DNA from: Antennarius striatus
Lineage: Eukaryota; Chordata; Actinopteri; Lophiiformes; Antennariidae
Direction of reading: 5' to 3'
NCBI RefSeq assembly: GCF_040054535.1
Contig: NC_090782.1
Coordinates: 18,520,001-18,584,000 of the forward strand
DNA: 64,000 nt
Shown here: one piece after another, positions 27,047 to 40,100 of the stretch
Position numbering within the stretch: the stretch's first letter is position 1
Layout of the letters: each line of letters opens with the position of its first letter
Notes under the pieces: generated by a model
The model's database searches: none
What the model was told of the DNA's origin: nothing
The model's input: the letters and a program-made list of their open reading frames with translations, nothing else
Translations under genes and position numbers: made by a program

Positions 27047-29263
27047 TTTTGAGAAACTTTTAAAGGTCACACAATGTGCAGAATAACTCCAACTGATTCT
27101 CAGGAGCAGTCCTATCATGCTGTCTGGCTACCCTGCTGATACACCAGGCATGTTGAGGAAATGTTGAGATGCAGCGGGGGTAACAGTGATGGGGGAGGAG
27201 GAGGGAAGGAGGTGTTAGGCAGGAACCTGAAAGGACTCCATCTCCCTTGGCCAACATGCCATGACGGTGTGGAGCAGGAGTCTGAATTGGTTTCTCTGGG
27301 GTGGCGGAGCTGAAGAGGTGATGGCAAGATGAGCCCGAATGGGGATAGAAAGAAGTGGGAGAAAGTGTGTGTGGGGGGGTGTACAGTATTCTAAGGTATA
27401 TTTATGTATGTGATTCTTTCTTTAAGAGAAAGTGATTGAGATGGCAGACCCCATCTGATGTGCTGCAAACGAGCAGATTGTTGCTTCCCACACATGAAGT
27501 CTTTCAATATACATGAGAGGGTGTCACGTGTGAAATCAAACATCCTCACATCTCCCATTTGAACAATGGTAACAAATGTTCGTACAGTAACATGTGTTCT
27601 TTGTGGGTGAAACAAGCAGACATATAGACGTGCTACCCCTTAATTGCTGTTATGAATAGAAAGAAGGTGCAATGAGTGTCACTCCTGGATAGATGAGCAT
27701 CTGCGTCAGACTTAGCCTGTAGCTATGCCTCCACTTCTAAAGCTTATGTCCAACCAAAGCTTGTTTGCATCGATTTATCTAGTTTGTGGATATGATATTG
27801 ACTAAATAGAAGGCAAACCTTATCGAGTCGGAGCTAAGCGAAGGAGGTATAAGAGGTAGTTGAATGCTATGGAGGAGGATAGCCACAGGCTGTGAAATCT
27901 CCTCTGATCTTTCCTTGTCTGATTCTCAAAACCTCACTCTTTCGATGGGGGTGGGGGGTGGGGGAGAGGGGGTATGCTGATAGAGAAGTAGGCCAATGTC
28001 ACAGAACGTTCATCTAACCCTGAAGAGAAAACGAAATTTTTTTAAAAAAAATCCCTTCTTCAGTTTCCTCATGGACCTGAATCTTTACAGTTGGGGTTTC
28101 ATCTCTCTTTCTAACTCTCCATCCAATAGTTTTTTCTCCACAGGAGGCTGAACATGCACAAGCTGAGCTGCATTCTTGGCCTTGATGGCTCGCTATAGCA
28201 GCTGTTAGAAGAGCGAAGGTAATCTTTAGGTGTGTCACTCAACACCGAGACGGCAAGCTGAGAGGGATGTGAGTGAGTCACCCAGTTCTGGCTTCAGCCT
28301 TCCATCATCTCCAGCATTATAGGCTGTTATGAAAGCCTACAGCTTGTAAAGCTTTGGAAAATAACTTAGCAGAGTCAACCTGACAGCTGAGACCTAAAAT
28401 CTGTGCAAATTAGTTTGTCCTGACCTATATAGCATATAAATTTGTTAATAAGCAATATCTGTCACTTATTAAAATGACTGAGTTGCCTTTATATTAATCA
28501 GACGATGAATTTAATCAAAATACTAAAAACTGTTCCCTCGGCATTCGTAAGGGTTAAAATTCAAACTCAATCGAAGAGTTTCACAACCTTGAAATTACTG
28601 AAGGAAAGTGAAGAAGAAACCAAAGAAAGAGATGTTTCTCTTTGTGTGAGCGTGTGAACGGGAGCGCGAGGCCTCAACAGAAAGCAGAGGGAGGGGAGAG
28701 AGGGTATTAGAGGCGTGAGGGACTTAGCCACCCTGGCTGTCTTTCCACATGAGCACACCTTGTGCACACACCAGGGCAAGGCCCCCTATGTATCCTTAAA
28801 GGGATAAAAAGCATGGACAAAGGATTTAAAATATAGATTACACAAGTGGCCACCCTGCGTCTTATCTGCCAAAACCGAAGAATCTGGCAAATTGGATCAG
28901 ACGCTACAAAGCAGGTGGCAAGAGGCAAGCGAGAGGTTGACGAAGGCGAACAAGAGGGTGTGCACATATAGAACGAGAGACATGTCCATCTCAGTGTTAT
29001 TTTATGACGAGATAATTATGGATGAAATATCAGCTGATTTGGCAACTCTTCTGGTCTCAAAATGAACCCATTCAACCCATTCAAGGATAAATTTAAAAAA
29101 AGGTGGAGTTCAAGTTCAAGTACAAATCATAGGGACAATACTGTGAGTGATGACACACAGAGGAAAAGTATTTTGGTCTCACCGGTAAGGCTGGAGTCAT
29201 GAAGTCTTTCCTGACCCTGTCTGTGACCTCTGAGGTTCAGACTAGGAGGGCGTATGTCTCAGC

Positions 29264-29277
29264 TGACCTGATGACCT
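29264..29277 (-). promoter_or_regulatory. Perfect DR2 element (candidate RARE)
   Basis: TGACCT-GA-TGACCT reads as a direct repeat of AGGTCA with 2-bp spacing on the - strand, a retinoic-acid-receptor type site. It lies about 4.1 kb from the miR-9 hairpin, on its downstream side. Confidence 0.4.
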
Positions 29278-29796
29278 GCAGGTTGAAACACAGGCCTGAA
29301 GACTGGAGTGTATGTTTCTGCCTATACTCCAAAGATTCCTGCAGAAACATGAAGCATTGAATTGAGAGGCATGAAGCACCTGACACATTTTCTGATTCAC
29401 CTGTTATTCTCCTTTTCTCAATGTCGTTTGTCCAAAATTGTCCAAAATTCCTTGAGGATATATTATATTCACTTAAAAACTACCTTTAACTTCTGATCTT
29501 ATAAGAAATGTAACAAAATGCTTTCTACAAACAGATTTTTTCCTATTTGTATAAAAAAACGAATAAATAAAAGTCATGAATAAGAAAAAGCATTTTTGTC
29601 ACACATTGAGTAAAAAACTCTATTAGAATAAAATTGTTATTAGGCCTGTAAGAAAAATTAATATTGACACAGCAATGTATCCCTTAAGAATTATGGAGTG
29701 AACACGACCTGTATAAAATCTATTGTTAGGTTTATGTGTGGAAGTTTATTCTGTTCCTTTTTCAGTCATAAGTCATGACAATACCAATCTCTAGAA

Positions 29797-29843
29797 CACA
29801 CACACACACACATACACACACACACATACACACACACACACAC
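29797..29843. repeat. Interrupted (CA)n microsatellite
   Basis: CA repeat with two ACATAC interruptions. Confidence 0.9.
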
Positions 29844-30117
29844 TTCACCATCAACAACACAAAATACTGAAAGATTACATCCGCTGAAACCTGATGTCCT
29901 TTGCGGGTTTAAAGCCTGCTTGTCAGCCTTTCAATTTTTTTTTCTCTTTCACTTGCATGGGTCAGAGGCTGTTGCTAGGCTACCAAACCCAGAATTCATA
30001 AGTTCAGAGAAAAGGTTTATACAGGCCAAAGCAATTCAAGGTAGAATGATAAGAGAAAATTGACAACTATGAAATATGATGATAATCAAAATAGATCATA
30101 TTGTAAATAAAACCAAA

Positions 30118-30194
<77 letters not shown>
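30118..30194. repeat. (AAT)n microsatellite
   Basis: About 25 AAT triplets. Confidence 0.95.
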
Positions 30195-30195
<1 letters not shown>

Positions 30196-31045
30196 CTGAA
30201 GCTTAAATTAAAGTCTCCAATTATTAGATGAAGACAAGTATGGGAAAATGTTTTAAAGCAAGTCTCTTGAATCTGTAGTTTTGTACCTTTTGAAAAAGTT
30301 CTCTTTTAACAGGATACGGATCACACTGACTGATGCAGAGTAAAATACACAACTGTGCAGCCTGATCTCATATAATAAAGACCTATTCTATAATAGACTG
30401 TGTGTTGTCATATTTATTTTACTCTACAGAGGAACACACAGTCTCACTTACTTAAACAGGCAGAGAACCAGATGTACAAATGTGCAGAAATATGCACACA
30501 CAGTTACACACACTCATTCAAAGCTCTGCAATTTGGAGACCGAGTGTTGGAAATTCATCAGGAAACCTAAAACAATGGCATTGTTGTATAGGAGAGCATA
30601 TGGGATGCCTGCTTCTTTTCCTCAGCAAACCACACTGGTTCTCATGCAATAACCAGATCTACAACACTGAAATATTCCATGTTATCAATACAGTGCAGAG
30701 ATAGAGAGAATGGGGAAGGCAGAGAGAGAGATGGGGGACAAACTGACATATCTACACTTCAGCAGAACAGGCTACAGACATGACAGGTTGGTTAGACACG
30801 TACGGCGGCCGTGCATAAACATGTCTTCTCTCCTTTCTTATCTTCTAACCTCAGTCCATCTGCGTCATCTCACTTCTATCTAGGCACGGTTTTTTTTTGC
30901 TTTATTTGTTTGTTAATTTCTAAGTTGTAACAGCATGCAGAGTAATTGATGTGGTGAATGAACAACATTTCAATAGATGTACGGATGGATAAATCACTGT
31001 CCAAGACAATAGGAAGTGTAGCGCAGCCTCATGGCAGATGTTGGT

Positions 31046-31156
31046 AGGCTAGACGTTGACTAGACTGGGCTCCATCTGGTGTTGAGGGCCTCTGTCCGGA
31101 TAGTGCAGAGGGCCCAGACAGACACATATTAATGTGGGAAAACTAACGTCTAGCCT
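31046..31156. repeat. Nested inverted repeats (outer 12 bp, inner 9 bp)
   Basis: AGGCTAGACGTT (31046-31057) is the exact inverse of AACGTCTAGCCT (31145-31156). Inside lies GGGCCTCTG (31086-31094) facing CAGAGGGCCC (31106-31115). The whole could fold as a two-tier structure of about 110 nt. Confidence 0.6.
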
Positions 31157-31704
31157 GGCTCTCAGACTGCATTTCAATCTCAAAAGGCTCTCCCCATATC
31201 CTCCATTTATTACCCCCTTAGCAATGCATTAATTTCTACTGCTATTGGGTGAGAGCTGTTAGGGCAGCGCTGTTGAACTGAACATACGGCGCAAACCAAA
31301 CCAAAATGGAAACGAAAACACACTGTATTATTATTGCTTTATCTTAATGTTGCAATTAGCCATCGAAGGTTGTGCATGTACAGACAATTGCTAAATTGTG
31401 CACCTCAAACACTGCTGCAAATACAAAGACAATTTCCTTAATGAAAGAATTTATTTCTACCTCACCCTATCAAACTACTAAAAGTAGAACCGCACAGTCC
31501 ACACTGCACTTTACCATACAAATTTAAATTATCATTAGCATTACAATTAAAATAGAAAAAAAGCCTATTTTTATACAGTATGCATTCACACATAAAGCAG
31601 CATAGTTATATATCAGCACAAAAACTAGAGGAACCATGCTTGCTCCACCTGCTCTGATCTGTGACGCAGTAAGCAGAGGCCTACTAACAGTCTCTCTCTC
31701 TTGC

Positions 31705-31800
31705 ACACACACAAAAGCATGCACGCACACACGCACGCACACACACACACATACACACACACACACACACACACTCACGCACACACGGACACACACACAC
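31705..31800. repeat. Interrupted (CA)n microsatellite
   Basis: CA repeat with CGCA, ATAC, CTCA and GGAC interruptions, so an older array than the pure ones. Confidence 0.9.
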
Positions 31801-32980
31801 ATTCTCCATCATGCAGAGCAGAGCCCTCACACAGAGCAGCAACAGCATTAGCAGCTAACACGCTACTGGTTTGTTTAAAATTCAACAGACTCTACTTCAG
31901 AGTACAAGCTATTGCTCAGGCTGTCCTGGAGCCAGACAGGAGCTCCTGCCCGACTTGGATGGAAAGCCTGAAGACGAGATGATGCACAGCCCAAACAGCT
32001 GTAAGACATCCCTGTAAAATCTACTTGGTCCCATGTCTCCCTTAGCAGACCTCAATCTCCTCTAACCCTCCTTTTTAAATCTGTGCATGGCCAGCTACTG
32101 CCCACTAGCAATGAAACAGATTTGATTGTGATGTGACATGTGTGTGTTACTATGACCCCAGTCAACAGTCAATGCTAGTTACAGATATCTTTCAGTAATG
32201 ACATAAAATACAGTTATAGTTTCAGAAACCTACATACAACATAAAGCATGTTGTTATAATCCTGTGAGTTGTAATAAACTTGAACTGCATTTACTAAAAA
32301 AAAAAAAAAAAAGATGTAGAAATATATATGGTGTCCATCTGATGTCCCACTTTGCTTCAGCGATGTCAAACGTCATGTTATTCCTTTATGTTTGCACGTG
32401 AGGCCTGAAGCTGCTGTTAATAAGCACATCCATCAAGCTAAATCTCGGGATATGTGCTGATCCCTTTGACAACCACCTACTGAATCACAATATTGTCTTC
32501 TTTTGACTTCATAATCTTTGACGTATTACTTCGATCACCTGCTATACATTTTCCTGATCTTTGCTGCACCTGCTGTGCAGTATCAGATGCAGGAACCCTG
32601 AGTACGAACCTGCTAGTAGAACGATTCCTACTGCAGCTGTTAACACAGTATGCTGCACATCAACTAAATCAAGCAACACCTTTTTTTTTTTTTCCTCGCA
32701 AAGCTACATAAATGTTTCTGCAGGTGCATTAGATTTGATTCTTGAAGCTCTTTGCATATCAGCACATAGATAGGCCACTAGCAAGGGGATATAGGGACCA
32801 CTGGTGGAACACGTGACTCCCAAGAGTCGTCCAATCAGGTGTTTCCCAGCTACAACCCTTCCACGTCATTCCATCTCTGGCTATCAGCATCCAACCAGCA
32901 ACACCATCATCAGACAAACATGCCTGTTTGAGATAGTATCGTGACTAAAGGCAGTAATATTCCATAAAGACAAACAACAG

Positions 32981-33021
<41 letters not shown>

Positions 33022-33029
33022 CCACCATC
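32981..33029. repeat. (ATC)n microsatellite
   Basis: About 13 CAT/ATC triplets, then ACC variants, about 290 bp from the miR-9 hairpin. Confidence 0.93.
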
Positions 33030-33080
33030 ACTCCATGAATGGAGCCTGTCTCCGGTCGCTAACCACTCTTAATCCACGCA

Positions 33081-33101
33081 CCCCCCCCCCCCCCCCCCCC
33101 C
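33081..33101. repeat. Poly-C run
   Basis: 21 consecutive C; a G-run in any - strand transcript through miR-9. Confidence 0.95.
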
Positions 33102-33319
33102 GCGATAGAAACAGAACCCTGTAAATCCATTTTTAAGGGCTGACGTTGGTGTTCTCTGCTCCGGCACACGTCCAAGGAAGCGGGAGGCGTTTCTCGGTGC
33201 TCGGACGATGCCGCGGGCTTCCAGTCCTCCGTTGGAGGCTGCATCAATCCATCCGGCAGCCCCCGCCGCCTCCACCCCTCCTCATCGGGTCCAGGTTGCG
33301 ACTCGCCTCGCCGTGACGA

Positions 33320-33408
33320 CTGCAGAATTAGTTTATACATTCGGTTCTCTAGCTTTATGATATTACATAAACTCATACAGCTAGATAACCAAAGAGAAAA
33401 ACTAACCC
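33320..33408 (-). ncRNA. mir9: miR-9 microRNA precursor
   Basis: Positions 33373-33395 on the - strand match the full 23-nt miR-9-5p (UCUUUGGUUAUCUAGCUG...). The 3p arm lies at 33337-33358 (AUAAAGCUAGAGAACCGAAU...), 14 nt away across the loop. Its seed UAAAGCU is intact but it has two substitutions from canonical miR-9-3p. The stem continues below the arms, with UUAGUUU pairing to AAACUAA, giving a hairpin of about 85 nt. miR-9 is an ancient neural microRNA that controls progenitor proliferation and neurogenesis. The nearest coding gene is tmem161a, about 14.6 kb away on the opposite strand. Candidate promoter stretches lie upstream (34.8-40.1 kb). The host transcript's exons were not resolved. 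The paralogue number is not assigned. Confidence 0.95.
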
Positions 33409-33739
33409 ACGTCTCTTAAAGGGGCCGCCGCCGGAGCTGCTTCTGTTGTGGTCACATGGAGCACTCCGCCTGCATGCGCACGCCTCTCTCTCCGTCCCTC
33501 TCTCTTCTTCTGCGCTCCATAATCCCGTCTATCCATCCCTAATATTCACACATGACGGTGCGCATGTACATACTTCTATACTACAGGTATCCTGCTTTAT
33601 TGGGGGCGTTTATGCTTATATGTGTTTATATATATATATCTGTATATATAGTATGTATAAAAAGCACATATTCAAAAGATGCTCGAACACGGGCTTTGAT
33701 TTGAGCATGGGGTAAAATGTCTCAGCATGACCTCATTCA

Positions 33740-33741
<2 letters not shown>

Positions 33742-33783
<42 letters not shown>
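33742..33783. repeat. (ATC)n microsatellite
   Basis: A second ATC array, so two flank the miR-9 hairpin within 800 bp. Confidence 0.93.
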
Positions 33784-34769
33784 ATGTGGCAATAAAGTGC
33801 ATTATTCTAAACAAAAGTAGCCCCTCTTGAAGCATTCCTACATTTCTAAGGATGCACGTCATTGCTTACATTCGTCACAACCACAGCTGAACTTCCTCAC
33901 ACTACACGTGTGAGTCTTGAAGGTTAAGTCATCCCGCTAATGGGGGATGATGACACATTCGCTGGTCATCAATGGACCGGTGTAAAAGAGTAGGTCACAT
34001 GACACTGACAACCCTAATGCAGAATGCATTTACCTACAAATATCACGTTCAGTGTGAGCTGAGCTGAGATGATGCCTCCATTGTCTAACTAACAGGCCCT
34101 GACAACAACCAGCGTATTGCCGTTTGAAATGCCAGCTCACATCGACCCGTTTCGGACCATACACCATAGTTTCCGTTTTGAGTGGATTAATTCATGAATG
34201 GTTTGAAGCATGACAAACTACCAAAGCCCTTGGCTTCTACAGTAGAGAACCTTCCAGTTAAATGCCAACTACATGATCAACCTGCCTCTCTGGGTGTTGG
34301 TCTACTTTGGATAAAAGTGACAAGCTGACAAGTTTAAGCAGGACAAACTAACCTTCACAGTCCTTTATAATCAATAAACAGATTATAGGTCTGAACATTA
34401 ACGAGAGATGAACATGAGTACAAAGTGCATTATAAACTGTAAGCTGCTATTTTGTTAAGTGCGTCTCATATCTGTCAGCACAAACAATTATGCGGAGAAG
34501 CTATAGGTTGGAACTCATTTGATATCATACAAGATAAAGCTTATTAAAGGTAATTATTATTATTTTAGCCGTATTTATTTCTTGAAAGATGCTTATAAAT
34601 ATTACTAAAACGCTGATTTCTTTTTCGAATTGAAAGCAAACATCTTACTCACATATTCAGACTTTTTCCACTGCCATAACGAAAACAAGATGATTAATAA
34701 GAAGAACTCATTAATCAAGACGCAACAGTTTTTGACTCTTAATCCATGATGTCTCATGATCAGTCTCGT

Positions 34770-35050
34770 CCTCTGTCCAGCCGAGACGCTCCGCGTCCCC
34801 GAGACCATGTGCCGGCAAACGCGCAAAGACAAAGCCCATTTTACGCGGGGCGTCCATACATGTGTATCCTTGGAGGAATAATCGAGGGATAACGTCCAAT
34901 GCAGCAAATGCCGAAAAGGAGAAAATGGTAGAGTGGGGAAAACGTCTCGGCTATCTGTGTGTTGGATGTGGGTCGCAGGAGGCGGGAGGGCCGCCGGGGG
35001 GCCTCCGGGTCAGACTGCCAGAGGAGATGCGCCGTGTTGACGGAATTAGG
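34770..35050. promoter_or_regulatory. CpG-rich stretch upstream of miR-9
   Basis: Dense CpG (for example GCCGAGACGCTCCGCGTCCC and GGAGGGCCGCCGGGGGGCCT) stands out against AT-rich surroundings. It lies about 1.4 kb upstream of the miR-9 hairpin in the direction of its transcription. It may be a promoter or first exon of the primary transcript; no splice model could be fixed. Confidence 0.35.
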
Positions 35051-36122
35051 CACACTCATTGGCCCACACATGGTGAGCAGCAGAGATACTGGTTGGACAT
35101 GACGGACAAGCGAGGAGAGAAGAAGGTATAAGATAAATATAACGTTCAGAGCGCCTTGACCTCATGATACAGGATTGTAAATGTTATCAACAATCATAAA
35201 CCAAATACAGCTATCGCCCCTGGAAGTATGTTGGATCTGATGTGAAGGCTTATTCCAAAATCCACTGAGTCCTGAGCTTGATGAGGAATGAGGTGGCATT
35301 TCTTTTATCTTCTAGACGCCATTATTCATTTAAAAACAAAAATAAATAAAAAAAATAAAAAATCAATCAAACAAAAAAATAACAAAAAGAACGGAGCACC
35401 ATATTTCACTCAGTACTGAAACTGGACAATAAACACTATATTTATGATATTCAAATAAATACCACTATAGTTGGGTGTCCTAAATGAAGTCGCAGACTGA
35501 AACAGTATCCACAGGAATGGGCGCGGATCTAGGGCATTAAATCAAATTAGGGGCCATGTTTAAGGATGTGTCGACGGTAGACTATCTTTCAGTCACACCT
35601 TGTTGGTGTAAATAAGGCATGAAGTTTGTACAAATAAAGACACGCTGTGGAATCAGGAGGTCACCTGTCGTGAAACTGAAGACAGCATGCAGGTGACGGG
35701 CAGAACAACCGCCAAAAGCTGCAGGGATAGCATGACGGATAAGTTAAAAAAAAATCTATGCTACAATAATACATACATCTGATTCTATTATATTGCACCG
35801 TTTAGTACTTGTTTCTTATTTGCAGAAATGAGTCTACAAAACAGGAAACATTTATGTTTTAATTTCAGGGGGATGATTATTTGAGTCTTAAGAAGGAAAT
35901 GGAAGAAAGTGACTTTTGCGTATAATACTGTACCTGACTGTACGCTTAAAAACACTATAGCACTACAATACTACAACACTTCAACATACAGCACTACAAC
36001 AGTACACAATGGGCTTTGGGACCATGCTAATGTTGCTTCAGCATTATGTGTTAAGTGCATGGGAGCTCACACAATTCACAGTTTATTCATATGTGTTTTC
36101 TTCGTTAGCTTACATGATATTA

Positions 36123-36251
<129 letters not shown>

Positions 36252-36635
36252 TACATATATTTACACATAAATGTGTCACATGTCTTCCTCATGTGTCTTA
36301 TAATAATAAACTAATATCATAAGCCAGGGAGCATTGCTGACAAATCCTAGGCTGTGTATTTCTCTCTGGCTGTAGGCTGTTGACTTTTACAGATAACAAA
36401 TATTTTTCACCTTCTTTAATATAAGTCTCCTATCTAAACTGAAGGTCTTTTAGCTTTGGATTAATTTAAAAAATTGCACATTGAAATTAACTTTCTTAAT
36501 TATCTTAAATTTCATTTCATACAGTAAAATATGGATTTGCTAAAGAAAAAACTAATATTTAAAAATCTATCAATACTGTATATCTACACTGTATATATAT
36601 ATAATGAGATTAATGCATTGTTTCATCGTTATCAT

Positions 36636-36637
<2 letters not shown>

Positions 36638-36687
<50 letters not shown>

Positions 36688-36702
36688 CGTGCGTGTGCGT
36701 GA
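36638..36702. repeat. (GT)n microsatellite with GC variants
   Basis: About 45 bp of GT, followed by GTGC-type units. Confidence 0.9.
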
Positions 36703-36848
36703 TAGAGAAAGTGTTGTGTGTCTGTGACTTGTGTTACGTTGTGTGCGTATGAGTAATGCGTGTGTGTGAGTGCGTGTTGGCTTATTGCACTGTACATTAA
36801 CACAGATTCCCAGATCAGCTATTCATCGGCTGCCCGTGAACTCATCTG

Positions 36849-36905
36849 GCCACGCCCCCTGCGTCACGTCAGACGTCCTGACGCTCAGGTGGGCAGCGAG
36901 CTTCA
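36849..36905. promoter_or_regulatory. GC-box plus clustered CRE half-sites
   Basis: CCACGCCCCC is followed by four CRE half-sites (CGTCA, CGTCA, GACGT, TGACG) within 36862-36883. The sequence is GC-rich against AT-rich flanks. It is promoter-like and lies upstream of miR-9; the link to miR-9 is inference. Confidence 0.35.
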
Positions 36906-37813
36906 CACCTTACACTGACTGAGCAGTTCACTAATTTACATTGTTGCTGTCTGATCATTTTTTCCGTTTTAGTCTTTGACATATTAAAATAAATAAATAA
37001 ATTCGACGGAATTACAAGTAATTAAACTGGCCTGAACTGGCCACGTTGTTTTTAAGACACGCTGCATTCACGTGTGTGGGCTTAATTATATCAAACAGAT
37101 CTATCTTATTGTCAAATTAATCGAGTTTTTCGGTTTCTTTACGTCTTGAGAAATCAAAATAAAATCTAAATGAATAAATGTGCATCTCGCAGTGACTAAA
37201 CTGTACCTGTAGAAACACTGGATGTGAGCTGTCGCCCACTGGAGCTGCTGCACTAAAGAGGAGCGACACAAGCTCAGCACCTGAAGAATAGAGTCTCTGT
37301 CCTTGGTGCTGAAACCAACAGGATGAATTCACAGCGCTGCTGGGTTTATTCATGCACATTTAGACCTGTCTAAATGTAATTAACCCTAATAGAAAGACTT
37401 GTCAGACTTGGAATTGCGTAAGATTTGACTGTGAAAAAAAATTCCAATATTAGTCTTACAGGATTCAGCTGGAACACTTCCCCTAAAAAACAAAGGCAAT
37501 ATTTTCTCGAGAAATGACAAAAGGTCATTCCCGAAAATAAACACGGTTTGAATCCGAATATTCAAAATTTATATCCAATAAAATTTCATTCACTGTTCAA
37601 GTTCACAGCTGATGGTATTAGTAGCATGTTGACATTTGTCAGTGTTTTGATATTTAAACCCAAAGATAATTTCAACTAAATTTTAAGTTCATTAGTTTTG
37701 GAGTTTATGTGTAATTTTTTGTTGCACATGAAATTATGTTTTTGGAAATGAGATATATCATAGCTGTCATTTTAATTAGGATTATAGGCCTACCGTTCAC
37801 CTGTTGCCCAGTG

Positions 37814-37872
37814 AAAGAAAGAATGAAAGAAAGAAAGAAAGAAAGAAAAGAAAGAAAAAAGAAAGAAAGAAA
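37814..37872. repeat. (AAAG)n microsatellite
   Basis: Imperfect AAAG tetranucleotide array, purine only. Confidence 0.9.
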
Positions 37873-38329
37873 TCCTTGTTATAGAAAGCTACAATTCTGT
37901 CAATTTATGTTAAATATAAAATATTTTAAAACATCATAATGATACAAGTATAGATATAACTATTAATTATATTATAAATATATATATTTATAGAATCAAT
38001 AGAAAGGTTGGACTCACCAAACTTTTGCCTGTAACTCTAGAATAAAAAAATAATAACTTGACATATCTATTAATTTTAAATATAATAAATCCATCAAATA
38101 CAAATCTGTGAAATAATTCATGTGTGTTATTTTGCTCGTTCGAGTAGGTTTAGTAAAATAAACTCCAACATTGATAGAATTTAATGGCTCCCTATTGTAC
38201 ATTGTCAGCTGTAAAGGCCTTATTAATTCATTTCACACTGCAGCTTCGAAGGATTTTCTCACAAATAAGTGACCAAAAAAAGAGAAAAGAAAAGAAAAAG
38301 AAAGACGAAAAAAATTGGGGAAAAAAAAA

Positions 38330-38620
38330 GAAAAAAGTCAACATCAAGTTCAACAACGTGCTGGTGGTCATTAGCATCACAATGCTGTCTGGGAGCACAC
38401 AAGTCTTCTTAACAAGAGGCTCTGGCGTCAAGTCCCTCCACCTCCCAGCCAAGGGAACATTTTCCCAGGCTCTGCTAACAATCACACAACTGTTTGCTTA
38501 ATAAACGCCGGCTCTGGGGCAACTCAGCCCGCCTCATCAACGCTCAGTGAATAGTCCCCACTAACATGGGATGGAACAAGTTGCTGCCACTCATCATTTC
38601 AGGACCCACTCGAATTAGAA
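38330..38620. promoter_or_regulatory. Candidate conserved non-coding element
   Basis: Unique balanced sequence in an otherwise very AT-rich, repeat-laden region, with GTCATTAGCATCACAATG and CTAACAATCACACAACTG. No credible ORF. It lies about 5 kb upstream of miR-9. Confidence 0.3.
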
Positions 38621-38999
38621 AAAAACTAAATTTACTTGTATTTCAACCTTAGAGTTGTATTGTTACCTATTACTTTTACTTTGCGGTTTTGTAGTTGCCT
38701 CCTTGAAAATATAATAATAATTATTATTATTATCGTTGTTGTTGTTGTTGTTATTATAATAATAATTATTGCTAAATTAATTTTCTGCTTCATAATTTTT
38801 GTATCAAATTCAGCTTAGCTAAACGCCTGTTCAATACCAAAATAAAAATTTAAAAAAATAAAATAAACCATATTAAGATTCATACTTACAAGCTTGGAAT
38901 AAATCCCAGACCTCCGGTCCATGTCCATTCAGTATCAAAGTTTCTACCATCATCTCTCAGGTGGCCTCAAACTAAGAGTCAGGAATCCGGGTGAAACCC

Positions 39000-39256
39000 A
39001 AACGCTGCGTAAACCTTCACGGTGAGTCGGTCCAAGATATGTTGAATTTTGATTTACAAAAACATTTAACTGGGGGCTCGGAAACACATCGAGGCCGACA
39101 ACGTGGACGTTAAGCGGCCAGCATCCGATTCTGCATCCCAACAGCATCTCCACGACAGCCTTGGTTGACAGTGTGCGCGGAGCTGTTGCGTCGCTGGTCC
39201 CCTCCTCTCGGTCTCTCTCGCTCTCTCGCTCTCTCGCTCGCATACACGCAAGCGCG

Positions 39257-39336
<80 letters not shown>

Positions 39337-40100
39337 CACACACAGGACGCTGTGGACACTGTGTACCGAAACTCAAACACATTTCGCACCCCATTGCATT
39401 GACCGTAGCGCCCATTGTTCTATTTAAACGACGCGTCGTCCTCCCCAGACTCACACAGTTCTGTTTTTTATGGCAGCATTTATTAGACGAGGTGAGCGAC
39501 ATGTAGCTGATCGTCTGTGGATGATATTCGGGGGGCAAATGCAGCAACCCCAAAATTTGGGTTTGTCGGGCGGAGGCAAATAATGCGTCAAACGCTTTGC
39601 GCCGCGTGATCTTAACGCAAATCACAGCAAACGTGGTGCTTGGCAGAGGGTGTTGTATGACCGAATACACACTCCACACCCCCACAGTCACCCCCCCCCC
39701 CCCCGTCCCTGACTGTCAGCGACACAATGAAATCCTGCTGGCTTCGGAAAGATAGTCAGTTCTGGTCAATGAAGTGGGCAAAGGGGGGAGACCTCGAACG
39801 ATCTGAGAGCCCCAAACCTGCACCTTGCTGAACTGAAGCACCTGAGCCAATCAGAAGACAGAACACAACCATTAACCAGTGGAAACGACTGCAGATTTTT
39901 AAATATTGTAGCTTTCATGTGAGTCTGGGTACGGTGCCGAGGTAAGGTGTAACACAAAATCGATTTGTGAGAGTGAGAGATGAAGACGACCAAATGGCCA
40001 CACGCAGCGTGAGTGGGTCATGCTGCTGCCGCAGCGCAAGATACTTCCCCGGTGCTTCTGGGTCACGTTGCTTTTACGTGGAGCGACGTCCCACTACTCT
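39000..40100. promoter_or_regulatory. CpG-rich region with CCAAT box, interrupted by a CA repeat
   Basis: CpG density is high at 39.00-39.25, 39.35-39.65 and 40.0-40.1 kb. A CCAAT-type motif (GAGCCAATCAGAAG) lies near 39846. A CpG palindrome, GACGACGCGTCGTC, lies near 39428. The CA microsatellite at 39260-39344 splits the region. No coding exon is recognised. It could be a distal promoter for the miR-9 transcript. Confidence 0.35.
39260..39344. repeat. (CA)n microsatellite
   Basis: 85 bp of CA with one AACA interruption, inside the CpG-rich region. It is preceded by CT-rich units at 39210-39240. Confidence 0.96.

Noticed and set aside
34862..35131. 89-aa ORF in the CpG-rich stretch upstream of miR-9
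   Set aside because: CpG-rich DNA has few stops; no domain is recognised and overlapping ORFs exist on the other strand.
39110..39691. 193-aa ORF, the longest in the window
   Set aside because: It reads through the CA array and CT-rich units; the unique part has no recognisable domain.
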